From positions 1 through 64,000 of the forward strand of contig JBAZHE010000004.1 of NCBI GenBank assembly GCA_041652555.1: DNA of 64,000 nucleotides, given 5' to 3'. Source of the DNA: JBAZHE01 sp041652555. GTDB taxonomy: Bacteria > Patescibacteriota > Patescibacteriia > Patescibacteriales > WJLG01. Of this stretch, positions 18,879-25,289 are shown in pieces; within the stretch, counting starts at the first letter, position 1; every line of letters starts with the position of its first letter. Under the pieces are notes generated by a model. The model ran no database searches. It was not told the origin of the DNA and saw only the letters and a list, made by a program, of their open reading frames with translations. Both the position numbers and the translations under genes were made by a program.

Positions 18879-18930
18879 ATGGAGGTATTATTAATACCTC
18901 CATTCTATCATTCTAACCTTAATTATTCAA
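18879..18930 (-). promoter_or_regulatory. Promoter and 5' hairpin for the HEMLHF peptidase gene
   Basis: On the minus strand TTGAAT (18925-18930), 17 bp, then TAGAAT (18902-18907). Immediately downstream, a 25-bp perfect palindrome (ATGGAGGTATT, spacer ATT, AATACCTCCAT; 18879-18903) would form a hairpin at the very 5' end of the transcript, just ahead of the chosen ATG. Confidence 0.6.
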
Positions 18931-19008
18931 TTGAGACTAGTATTTTTATTTATGCTCCCCGAATTATGGATGATATTCAAACCAGCATACTATTTTAATC
19001 AGCACAAA

Positions 19009-19035
19009 TAAAAAAGGGCTGTTATTAAACAACCC
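19009..19035 (-). terminator. Intrinsic terminator of the RiPP operon
   Basis: On the minus strand, stem GGGTTGTT/AACAGCCC followed by TTTTTT. It lies 30 bases after the stop of the 56-residue ORF and closes the peptide/radical-SAM/peptidase transcript. Confidence 0.8.
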
Positions 19036-19064
19036 ACAAATTTAAAATATGCTCGCTATTCAAC

Positions 19065-19235
19065 TTAAATTTTTCTAAATTTCTTCTTTTTCAACAAAGA
19101 AAAAAAATGTTTTACGACATTAAAAAAACGAGTCACAGAAAAAGAATCTTCATTTACTCTGCTCCTATTTTTTTGTTGTGATTTTTTTAAAGAAGCCTCT
19201 CCTAAATATTTTTCCCTCATCCCAGGATACAGCAT
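19065..19235 (-). CDS. 56-residue basic peptide, last gene of the RiPP operon
   Basis: The frame MLYPGMREKYLGEASLKKSQ... ends in a Lys-rich amphipathic stretch (HFFSLLKKKKFRKI). Its ATG is preceded by AAGAAGGAGGATAAT, one of the strongest SD sites in the window, which is the main reason to believe it. It has no Cys, unlike the precursor at 21232, so it is not an obvious second substrate of the same type. It could be a leaderless peptide, an immunity peptide or an accessory factor. No homologue is recognised. Confidence 0.5.
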   Translation of the reverse strand: MLYPGMREKYLGEASLKKSQQKNRSRVNEDSFSVTRFFNVVKHFFSLLKKKKFRKI

Positions 19236-19259
19236 ATTATCCTCCTTCTTTGTAATAAA

Positions 19260-19790
19260 CTATTGAACCAAATAATCTTTAAATATTTTTTTTAGTCCTG
19301 ATTCAACAAAAATACAATCCACCTCTTGTTCGTTCTCCTTGCTGTAATCACTATTTTTTTGTAAATCTTCAATCAATAGATGTATCATTTCGTGAATTAT
19401 TGTCTCAGCTATATATTCTGCCTTATGGCGAAGATTAACAACTATCGTATCCGGAAAATAATAATAGCCATCGCAACCGTAATAATTTAAAAAAACTTTA
19501 AACTGTTTGTTTATTAAAAATTTATCATTGTATCTCTCTAAAAGAGATTTTATTTCATCTTCATTTATTTTTAAAAAATCATCAACCTCCTTGAGTATCT
19601 GATCTGGATTGTTTTCTATTTTATCTTTTTCCAATTGCGAAACAATCACCTCTTCCGTTATATTTTTATCCTCAAAAGGAAAATATATTCTAATGTTATT
19701 TTTTTTAAAAAAATCCAGAGATTCTACGACTTCAGTCATCTCTTTAATTATGATTTTTTCATCATATTTAATATCAAAATATTTACTCAT
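19260..19790 (-). CDS. Putative zinc metallopeptidase of the RiPP operon (HEMIHL motif)
   Basis: 176 residues from the ATG at 19790 (MSKYFDIKYDEK). The frame also allows a start at 19832, but that region is a strong hairpin. An N-terminal acidic helical region is followed by a beta segment (VFLNYYGCDGYYYFPDTIVVNL) and the helix YIAETIIHEMIHLLIEDL with an HExxH zinc site. ENEQEVDC about 17 residues on may give the third ligand. This resembles small M48/SprT-like putative peptidases found in peptide clusters. It follows the radical-SAM gene in the same operon, so leader cleavage of the modified peptide is the natural hypothesis. It shares the HExxH layout but little sequence with the protein at 18154. 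Confidence 0.6.
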   Translation of the reverse strand: MSKYFDIKYDEKIIIKEMTEVVESLDFFKKNNIRIYFPFEDKNITEEVIVSQLEKDKIENNPDQILKEVDDFLKINEDEIKSLLERYNDKFLINKQFKVFLNYYGCDGYYYFPDTIVVNLRHKAEYIAETIIHEMIHLLIEDLQKNSDYSKENEQEVDCIFVESGLKKIFKDYLVQ

Positions 19791-19857
19791 AATAAATTTT
19801 AATGAGGGGAAAGCAACTAGCGAACCCCTCATTTATTAGTAATCATAAAACTGTCCT
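19787..19857 (-). repeat. 71-bp duplicated segment, copy A (radical-SAM/peptidase junction)
   Basis: About 80 percent identical to 46599-46668 on the same strand, sharing AGGAC.GTT.TATGATTACTA, TAAATGA.GGG and AAATTT.TTATGA. This copy covers the last codons of the radical-SAM gene and contains a 9-bp perfect hairpin (AATGAGGGG/CCCCTCATT) before the peptidase ATG. Confidence 0.6.
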
Positions 19858-21156
19858 GGCAAAACTCTCGACCTCCTCTATAGAGCAATTCAACGCCAGA
19901 CCTATATCTTCTAAGGAATTTTTACCATTCATTAGTTTTATGGCATCTACGCCAAACTGATCTAAAATTAACATACCCTTACCATCAAACAACCCAACAT
20001 AACAATTTTCCGACTCTTTTCTTATTTTGTATTGTTTGTTTAACACTGGATAGTTATCAATCTTTTTGTTTTTAAAACCGTTTGGGGTTGTCGTTACTTG
20101 AAATATCCATTTTTTAAAATAATTTTTCAAAGTAATAAAAATTGATTCTAAAAAATTTTCTTCTACTGGCAACTTGATAAATTCATCGGCGATAAAATTA
20201 TTCTTCATCGTCCTAGAAGCAATACAACCGCCACCACAAAAAGTTGGACATAGCCTGCAAGATAACGGTAAGTGTTTAAAAGTTCGAAAATCAGCTAATT
20301 TTTTCTCCCAAATAACTGATAAATCATCCTCAAAAATATTACCTATACCAACGCTCAAGCTTGCACAATTTTTAACCTCCCCTAAATAATTTATTTGACC
20401 AAAAGCTATTCCCTGAGCGCAATACAGTAGATACTTCCAATATTTAACCGGCACTTTGCATCTCGGAAATGAGTCTATTAAATTAACGGGAAATCCATAA
20501 TTAATTCTTATTCTATGTATCATCTCGAGAATTTTCAAATAATCACCCATTGTTAACTCACCATAGCTTCCATCTCCTTTATAGAGTCGATTCATGCAAA
20601 CATTTTTTATTCCGTATTCTTTGTTAACTGAAACGATAAACTCTTCAAAAGTTTCAAGATTGATTTTGTTAGGAGTAAACAATATCGCAACTTCGACTCC
20701 AATGTTTTGCAATTTTTGAATTGAATTAACTGCTAAATCAAAACTTCCATCAACCCCTGTAACCTTATCATGCACATCTTTTAAGCCGTGGAGCGAAACA
20801 CCACACTCTATCATGCCAATACTTTTAATAAAATCGATGTCTTCGCTTGAAAATAATGTACCATTTGAAACGAAAGAGATAAAAAACCCTAATCTTTTCG
20901 CCTCACTCATTATTTCCTTCCACTCCTTAATAAGAGAAAACTCTCCGCCAAAAAATCTAACCTCTAAAACACCGCTCTTTTTAAGAAGGTGTAATATTTT
21001 AATAAGATTATCAAATCTTTTTTGACTAGGAATGCTTACATATCTTTTTTGATAAGGTTCAGTGGGGCAAAAACAAAAAAAACATCTTAAATTACAATCT
21101 GCTGTCAACTCTAAGTTAACGGAAATTGGTGCAGACAGTTTTGTTCCAGTATTCAC
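19843..21156 (-). CDS. Radical-SAM/SPASM peptide maturase with C-terminal PqqD-like domain
   Basis: 437 residues from the GTG at 21156, chosen for the AAAAGGAG SD ten bases upstream. The frame runs on to a TTG at 21198 inside a hairpin, with no SD. CNLRCFFC near residue 21 is the CxxxCxxC motif binding the SAM-cleaving 4Fe-4S cluster. FFGGEF and SVSLHG-type motifs continue the TIM barrel. A SPASM domain binding auxiliary clusters covers about 245-320 (GEVKNC ... SCRLCPTFCGGGC). The last 75 residues (FDGKGMLILDQFGVDAIKLMNG) match PqqD-type peptide-recognition domains. Such enzymes make thioether, C-C or epimerised residues in precursor peptides. The substrate is most likely the peptide encoded directly upstream. 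Confidence 0.88.
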   Translation of the reverse strand: MNTGTKLSAPISVNLELTADCNLRCFFCFCPTEPYQKRYVSIPSQKRFDNLIKILHLLKKSGVLEVRFFGGEFSLIKEWKEIMSEAKRLGFFISFVSNGTLFSSEDIDFIKSIGMIECGVSLHGLKDVHDKVTGVDGSFDLAVNSIQKLQNIGVEVAILFTPNKINLETFEEFIVSVNKEYGIKNVCMNRLYKGDGSYGELTMGDYLKILEMIHRIRINYGFPVNLIDSFPRCKVPVKYWKYLLYCAQGIAFGQINYLGEVKNCASLSVGIGNIFEDDLSVIWEKKLADFRTFKHLPLSCRLCPTFCGGGCIASRTMKNNFIADEFIKLPVEENFLESIFITLKNYFKKWIFQVTTTPNGFKNKKIDNYPVLNKQYKIRKESENCYVGLFDGKGMLILDQFGVDAIKLMNGKNSLEDIGLALNCSIEEVESFARTVL

Positions 21157-21186
21157 GTCTTGCTCCTTTTTTTTAAAAAAACAGCC

Positions 21187-21220
21187 AACCCTTCCCAATT
21201 TTTTATCACAAGAAAGGGTT
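21187..21220 (-). promoter_or_regulatory. Hairpin between precursor and maturase genes
   Basis: The minus-strand stem AACCCTT/AAGGGTT is followed nine bases later by TTTTTTT. A leaky terminator or processing stem here would give much more precursor mRNA than maturase mRNA, a common arrangement in RiPP operons. Confidence 0.55.
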
Positions 21221-21231
21221 GACTTCCTTTA

Positions 21232-21357
21232 TTAATACGCGCATCTACACTGTCCAGCGCATTGACTTGATTGCATTTTCAAATCAATACTTTTACTTGT
21301 GGACAACCCAAGCTTTTTAACGTGTCTTTTAATAAAAAGACGCTTTAATGCTTTCAC
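21232..21357 (-). CDS. Cys-rich RiPP precursor peptide, 41 residues
   Basis: The GTG start at 21357 is set by a perfect AAAGGAGGTGA SD and lies about 40 bases after a consensus promoter. The N-terminal two-thirds is a Lys/Leu-rich leader (MKALKRLFIKRHVKKLGLST, then SKSIDLKMQ). The last 12 residues are SSQCAGQCRCAY, with all three Cys in a C-x3-C-x-C pattern right at the end. A highly charged leader, a short Cys-dense core and a radical-SAM gene with a PqqD-like domain directly downstream are what define radical-SAM RiPP precursors. The product may be a sactipeptide- or ranthipeptide-like thioether peptide, but the linkage cannot be read from sequence. I recognise no known family. Confidence 0.75.
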   Translation of the reverse strand: MKALKRLFIKRHVKKLGLSTSKSIDLKMQSSQCAGQCRCAY

Positions 21358-21406
21358 TTATCACCTCCTTTCTGTTTTTTGTAAAGATCAAATTTCACCT
21401 GCAAGA

Positions 21407-21435
21407 ATAATAACCTTAAAATAATAAAATGTCAA
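21407..21435 (-). promoter_or_regulatory. Promoter of the RiPP operon
   Basis: On the minus strand TTGACA (21430-21435), 17 bp, TATTAT (21407-21412). The -35 is a perfect consensus and is preceded by a second TTGACA nine bases upstream. It is the strongest-looking promoter in the element. Confidence 0.75.
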
Positions 21436-21463
21436 CATTGTCAATATTTCAGTTACCAATATA

Positions 21464-21491
21464 GTAAAAATAACGCCAATTTTAGCGTTAT
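21464..21491 (-). terminator. Intrinsic terminator upstream of the RiPP operon
   Basis: Stem ATAACGC/GCGTTAT with an eight-base loop, followed on the minus strand by TTTTTACT. It isolates the RiPP promoter from the restriction-modification/pilin-fusion transcript. Confidence 0.65.
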
Positions 21492-21635
21492 CTTTACTAG
21501 CGGAGGGCGTGGAACAAAGTTAGAACTATTATATCTAATTATTTTCTAGATTCTAATGGGTACAAATCATAAGCGACTTCTTCACATGGATGAACTTCCT
21601 TCATGGCAGTAATACTACAGTAAAGAAGAAAAAAA

Positions 21636-22502
21636 TTATTTTATATTTTTTTCAATTTCAGAAAATGCTCTATCTTTCTCTAAATCAACCTTTTCCATTC
21701 CATCTGGACTTGCCTCATAATCCCCATCTTCTTCAAGTTTAAAATCAATTATATAATGTTGTCCTCTAAAATCGACTTGATATTTATAGACAAACCCTTC
21801 ATGGTTTTTTGGATCAATAGGCAAATTAGACATATAAGTTGGCCTCTTTCTCAGTTCCTTGGACAATTCTTCCCAAGAAGAAACTACTGGATATTTATTA
21901 TTGTCATTAAAATATAATTCTAATGCTGTTTGCACTTGTTTAACATCAGCTATTCTTCTAGCATCTCTAGATTTTCTTCTAGCATTATTTAAAGCAACAA
22001 CAGAGAGAGTAGATAAAATAACTAAAAATACAAAAGATGAAATTATTATAACAACCACTGAAATATTTATTGATCTTAAGAATGGAAAGATTCTATATAC
22101 TAAGGCTATAAAATTAATAAAAACTATCCAACTGATCAAAGAATAAAATGCTCTAAAAGGGCTCTTATTTACTTTATATTCATTTTTTATAGATCCATGA
22201 AGAAAAAATTCACTTACTTGATTTCTAGTATGCTCCAATCCTTCATATTCTATAAGTAGCTTTTTAAAAGTAAAGTGAACGACCCAACCAAAACAAAATA
22301 ATGGGAGTAACAAAAACAAAGTAATAAGACTGTCTACGTCTTCATATATTTTATAATTAACAAGGGCTATTATAACTGTAGAAAGAGAAAAAACGGTTGT
22401 AAAATAAAACTTAACTAACCCAAGCTGTATATCATCAATCTTGTGCATTTTATCATCGCTTTGTTTTAATTCTTCTAAAAAATAAGTTTTTACATCATCC
22501 AT
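21636..22502 (-). CDS. Membrane protein with an internal pseudopilin (GspG-like) domain
   Basis: 288 residues from the ATG at 22502 (MDDVKTYFLEELK); a GTG at 22541 is an alternative. Hydrophobic segments lie at about residues 35-50, 57-78, 117-137 and 148-172. The last one, VFLVILSTLSVVALNNARRK, then runs into SRDARRIADVKQVQTALELYFNDNNKYP. That is the standard start of CPR type-II/IV pseudopilins, normally at the extreme N-terminus after a prepilin cleavage site. Here it is internal and lacks the G/FTLIE cleavage motif. So this is a fusion of a multi-pass membrane domain to a pilin globular domain, probably surface-exposed and not processed. It lies after the broken vsr gene. Confidence 0.6.
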   Translation of the reverse strand: MDDVKTYFLEELKQSDDKMHKIDDIQLGLVKFYFTTVFSLSTVIIALVNYKIYEDVDSLITLFLLLPLFCFGWVVHFTFKKLLIEYEGLEHTRNQVSEFFLHGSIKNEYKVNKSPFRAFYSLISWIVFINFIALVYRIFPFLRSINISVVVIIISSFVFLVILSTLSVVALNNARRKSRDARRIADVKQVQTALELYFNDNNKYPVVSSWEELSKELRKRPTYMSNLPIDPKNHEGFVYKYQVDFRGQHYIIDFKLEEDGDYEASPDGMEKVDLEKDRAFSEIEKNIK

Positions 22503-22563
22503 ATTTTTATTTTTTCCAATCTTCAATTGTAATTTTATCACCCCTCTTTTCTATTTTCTCTTT

Positions 22564-22818
22564 TCAAAATTTTTTATTCGTTGTCGGCAATTTGTAGTGT
22601 TTTTTGCAACCGTGCCAAAAGCACAAATCGATAAAAATAACCGTTTGATATTTTTTTCAAAACCAAATCAGGTTTTCCGAAATAATGAGTGGAATTTTTT
22701 CTATAACGAAAGCTCTCTTTCCAAAGGTCTCTTCTAAAACTAATTTCAATCTTACCGTCTTTACTTCTCACTTTACTTATTATTTCGCTTCTCTTTTTTT
22801 TAAAACTGTATCATCCAT
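22564..22818 (-). pseudogene. vsr: Degraded Vsr (very-short-patch repair) endonuclease
   Basis: Pieces of Vsr appear in different frames: MDDTVLKK, then RSEIISKVRSKDGKIEISFRRDLWKESFRYRKN and FGKPDLVLKK, then VIFIDLCFWHGCKKHYKLP. Joining them needs one extra base in an A8 run and one fewer in an A7 run. The frame then meets TGA where FW is expected and is far shorter than the usual 130-150 residues. Vsr nicks T:G mismatches arising from deaminated 5-methylcytosine, which is why it accompanies C5 methyltransferases such as the one encoded at 23585. The two indels could be homopolymer errors, but the nonsense codon and missing C-terminus suggest real decay. Confidence 0.75.
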
Positions 22819-22820
22819 AA

Positions 22821-23576
22821 TTATTTATCAAATAACTCAACAGGATTGATTTTAAATTGTAACATTTTAGCAGAATCTCTACCTCCGTCACCACCCTTTC
22901 TTTGCATTCCTATTTTTCCAATTTTCAGACTACCCTGGTCCGTTATTCTTATATCGCCTTGTCCAAAAACATTCATTGCCTCGTTAATAGATTTTAAAAC
23001 CCAATCGTTATCACCATTCGCTTTTAAAATAACTAATACCCAATCAGCAGAAAATTCTCCCCTGCCTTTCAGTAAATCGGAAATAACAAGAATTCTGTTT
23101 TTATCAAAAAATTTAATAATCTTTTTTTGATCTTTCTTTTTCATTTCTGTTAAAAGCATTCTTCGAGGATCTTTTAAGTTTTTTTCTTTTGGCTCTATCT
23201 CACCAGTAAAAAGTTTTAAAATTTTAACAATATCTTTTGGAATTTTCCAAAGCTCGGTATATTTATCAACCCACCTTTTGTCAATTTGATTAAATCCCTG
23301 CGGGTTGCTAACCAATTTAACTTGCAAATTTTGCAAATCTTCTTGAGATTTTAATTTAATAACAATCCTAATCCTAACTTGAACGTCGGCCTTATATTGC
23401 CCTCTAACTTTTTCCGCTTTGACATATTCAATATTATCAAAATCATACCCCATTTCAGAAAGCCAAGCTTGAGCAATTTCACTCGCTCTCCAGTTATTAA
23501 ATGTTTTTATTACATCTTTTTCGTTTTTGAACCCTCCCTTTGCGGTTTTAGAACCGAGTTTCACCAAATTTACCAT
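22821..23576 (-). CDS. Type II restriction endonuclease, HinP1I-like (GCGC)
   Basis: 251 residues, very close in length and sequence to R.HinP1I, which cuts GCGC sites. Shared blocks include LVKLGSKTAKGGFKNEKD at the start, NLQVKLVSN.QGFNQIDKRWVDKYTELWK in the catalytic region (the QVK around residues 83-85 is the PD-(D/E)xK-type core), LKGRGEFSADWVLV, and the terminal QRKGGDGGRDSAKMLQFKI.P.ELFD. It follows the methyltransferase by eight bases on the same strand, a normal R-M order. It appears intact, so the methyltransferase is needed for self-protection while the element is present. Confidence 0.9.
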   Translation of the reverse strand: MVNLVKLGSKTAKGGFKNEKDVIKTFNNWRASEIAQAWLSEMGYDFDNIEYVKAEKVRGQYKADVQVRIRIVIKLKSQEDLQNLQVKLVSNPQGFNQIDKRWVDKYTELWKIPKDIVKILKLFTGEIEPKEKNLKDPRRMLLTEMKKKDQKKIIKFFDKNRILVISDLLKGRGEFSADWVLVILKANGDNDWVLKSINEAMNVFGQGDIRITDQGSLKIGKIGMQRKGGDGGRDSAKMLQFKINPVELFDK

Positions 23577-23584
23577 ACAAATAT

Positions 23585-24568
23585 TTAAATTATGCTTATT
23601 AAATTTTGAGCCAATCTTTCTATCACATTAACAGTCATAGCATTTCCAGCTTGAGATAAAAGATTTGTATTATTAATTTTTCCTATTGTTTTTTCCGCTA
23701 TGTCTTTTGGGAAACCTTGCAACAACAAAGATTCAAATCCGGACAATCTCCTTAATTTTCCATTTTTAACATAAAGAATTCCATGTCTGCCAGTTCTCAA
23801 CGTTGGAACCTTATTTTTATAAATTCTTAAATCCGATTGTCTAGTGTCTAAAACAATATAGTCTTTTTTAAGCAAATCTTCTAAATTATGTTTCCCTTTA
23901 TTATACTTATTATTTAAGTAATTTAAAAAAGTTTTATACCCCGAGCTGTTTTCGTCAAATTCAAGCTCTTTGCCGCCATCAATTAAATATTCGGATAATT
24001 TAGGACTATCAGGAAGATCAATAAATCCTAAGTCATTATTTTTTACTAAGTCTTTTCTTATTCCAACGAAATAAATTCTTTCTCTCATTTGAGGAACTCC
24101 ATAATGTTCGCTATTTAAAACCTCATTAAAAATAACTTTATATCCAGCCTTATCTAGTTCGTTTAAAATTACCCGCAAAGTTTTCCCCTCATCATGGTTA
24201 ACTAATCCTTTAACATTTTCCAAAATAAAATATTTCAAATTCTTTTCAAGCATTATTTTAATTAGGCCAAAAATTATTTGCCCTCTATCATCAGCCATTC
24301 CTTTTCTTTGCCCAACTATAGAAAATGATTGGCAAGGAAAACCGGCAATCATTAAATCGAAGTCTGGCATTTGTTTTGGATCGGCTTTCATTAAATCGCC
24401 AAAGTTTTGCTCTTTATGTCCAAAAAATTCTCTGTATGTCTTCTCGGAACTTTTATTTATTTCGGAAAAGCCGACACAACGCATTCCATTTTTTTCTAGA
24501 CCGAGTCTGCCAGCCCCAATGCCGGCGCAGAAATCCATGAATTTTATTTTCTGTTTTGTTTTTTGCAT
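23585..24568 (-). CDS. C5-cytosine DNA methyltransferase (HhaI/HinP1I type)
   Basis: Transfers a methyl group from SAM to cytosine C5, here presumably within GCGC, given the partner endonuclease. The ATG at 24568 gives 327 residues, as in M.HhaI; the longer frame from a GTG at 24625 runs into the lexA promoter. Motif I is FMDFCAGIGAGRLGLEKNG, motif IV holds the catalytic Cys in GFPCQSFSIVG, motif VI is ENVKGL, motif VIII is QMRERIYFVG, and motifs IX-X are RLSGFESLLLQGFP and LLSQAGNAMTVNVI. The gene is divergent from lexA across about 90 bp. Confidence 0.93.
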   Translation of the reverse strand: MQKTKQKIKFMDFCAGIGAGRLGLEKNGMRCVGFSEINKSSEKTYREFFGHKEQNFGDLMKADPKQMPDFDLMIAGFPCQSFSIVGQRKGMADDRGQIIFGLIKIMLEKNLKYFILENVKGLVNHDEGKTLRVILNELDKAGYKVIFNEVLNSEHYGVPQMRERIYFVGIRKDLVKNNDLGFIDLPDSPKLSEYLIDGGKELEFDENSSGYKTFLNYLNNKYNKGKHNLEDLLKKDYIVLDTRQSDLRIYKNKVPTLRTGRHGILYVKNGKLRRLSGFESLLLQGFPKDIAEKTIGKINNTNLLSQAGNAMTVNVIERLAQNLISII

Positions 24569-24619
24569 ATTTATGTTTGTTATTAATATTTTACTCTTTT
24601 TACAAATACTTGTCCACGG

Positions 24620-24648
24620 TTGCACTTCGGTCTATCTTCGGGTATAAT
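24620..24648 (+). promoter_or_regulatory. Promoter of the lexA-like gene
   Basis: TTGCAC, 17 bp, TATAAT, ending 13 bases before the ATG, so the leader is very short. The direct repeat ACTTCGG/TCTTCGGG within the spacer may be an operator, though no classical LexA box is seen. Confidence 0.7.
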
Positions 24649-24661
24649 GTTAATATAACAT

Positions 24662-25261
24662 ATGAATCCATTAACGAAAAGACAAAAAGAAATTTTAGAA
24701 TATATCTCTTTATATATAGAGAAAAAACAATATTCCCCCACTTACGACGAAATCAAAAATAATTTCGGATTATCAGCCTTGTCAACTGTTCACGAACATA
24801 TAACAGAATTGGTTAATAAGGGATATATCAAAAGAGGTGACAAAAATCCTCGTGGAATTTCACTTACTCCAAAGAAAAAACAATACATGGAAATACCTCT
24901 TTCCGGAGTTATTCGAGCAGGAAGTCCAATTGAAGCCTTGGAAACAACTGACGAATTTGTAAATGTTGTTCGCGAACCATCTTTAAAAGGATCTCTTTAC
25001 GCCTTGAAAGTTAAGAGTAATTCTATGATTGGTGAGGGAATATTTAATGACGACATTATAATTGCCAAAAAACAATCCACCGCCGAAAACGGCGATACAG
25101 TAGTCGCCGTTATAGATGACAACGAAGCAACTTTAAAAAAATTCTTCAAAGAGAAAGGAATGATAAAACTACAACCAGCCAACCCGACATATCGTCCGAT
25201 ATACAGAAAAAATGTTGAAATAAGAGGTGTGGTTGTAAAAATAATAAGAAATTTAAAATAA
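24662..25261 (+). CDS. lexA: LexA-like self-cleaving repressor
   Basis: 199 residues. The N-terminal winged helix-turn-helix (residues 1-68, LTKRQKEILEYISLYIEKKQYSPTYDEI) is followed by the LexA_DNA_bind signature GLSALSTVHEHITELVNKGYI. The autocleavage Ala-Gly is in VIRAGSP, the catalytic Ser in KVKSNSMIGEGI and the catalytic Lys in DDNEATLKKFF. On RecA activation such proteins cut themselves and derepress their targets. Inside an integrated element it probably acts as the prophage-style switch linking excision or replication to DNA damage. It could also be a displaced host lexA. Confidence 0.88.
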   Translation: MNPLTKRQKEILEYISLYIEKKQYSPTYDEIKNNFGLSALSTVHEHITELVNKGYIKRGDKNPRGISLTPKKKQYMEIPLSGVIRAGSPIEALETTDEFVNVVREPSLKGSLYALKVKSNSMIGEGIFNDDIIIAKKQSTAENGDTVVAVIDDNEATLKKFFKEKGMIKLQPANPTYRPIYRKNVEIRGVVVKIIRNLK

Positions 25262-25289
25262 CCATTATTAACCCTTTTTATTAAGTTAC

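Noticed and set aside
21156..21198. TTG start at 21198 for the radical-SAM gene
   Set aside because: It lies inside a hairpin with no SD; the GTG at 21156 has a good SD and places CxxxCxxC at a usual distance from the N-terminus.
21538..21620. Minus-strand 21-codon frame MKEVHPCEEVAYDLYPLESRK downstream of the pilin fusion
   Set aside because: Looks protein-like and has a Cys, but there is no SD and no start context; perhaps a gene remnant. Not supported enough to annotate.
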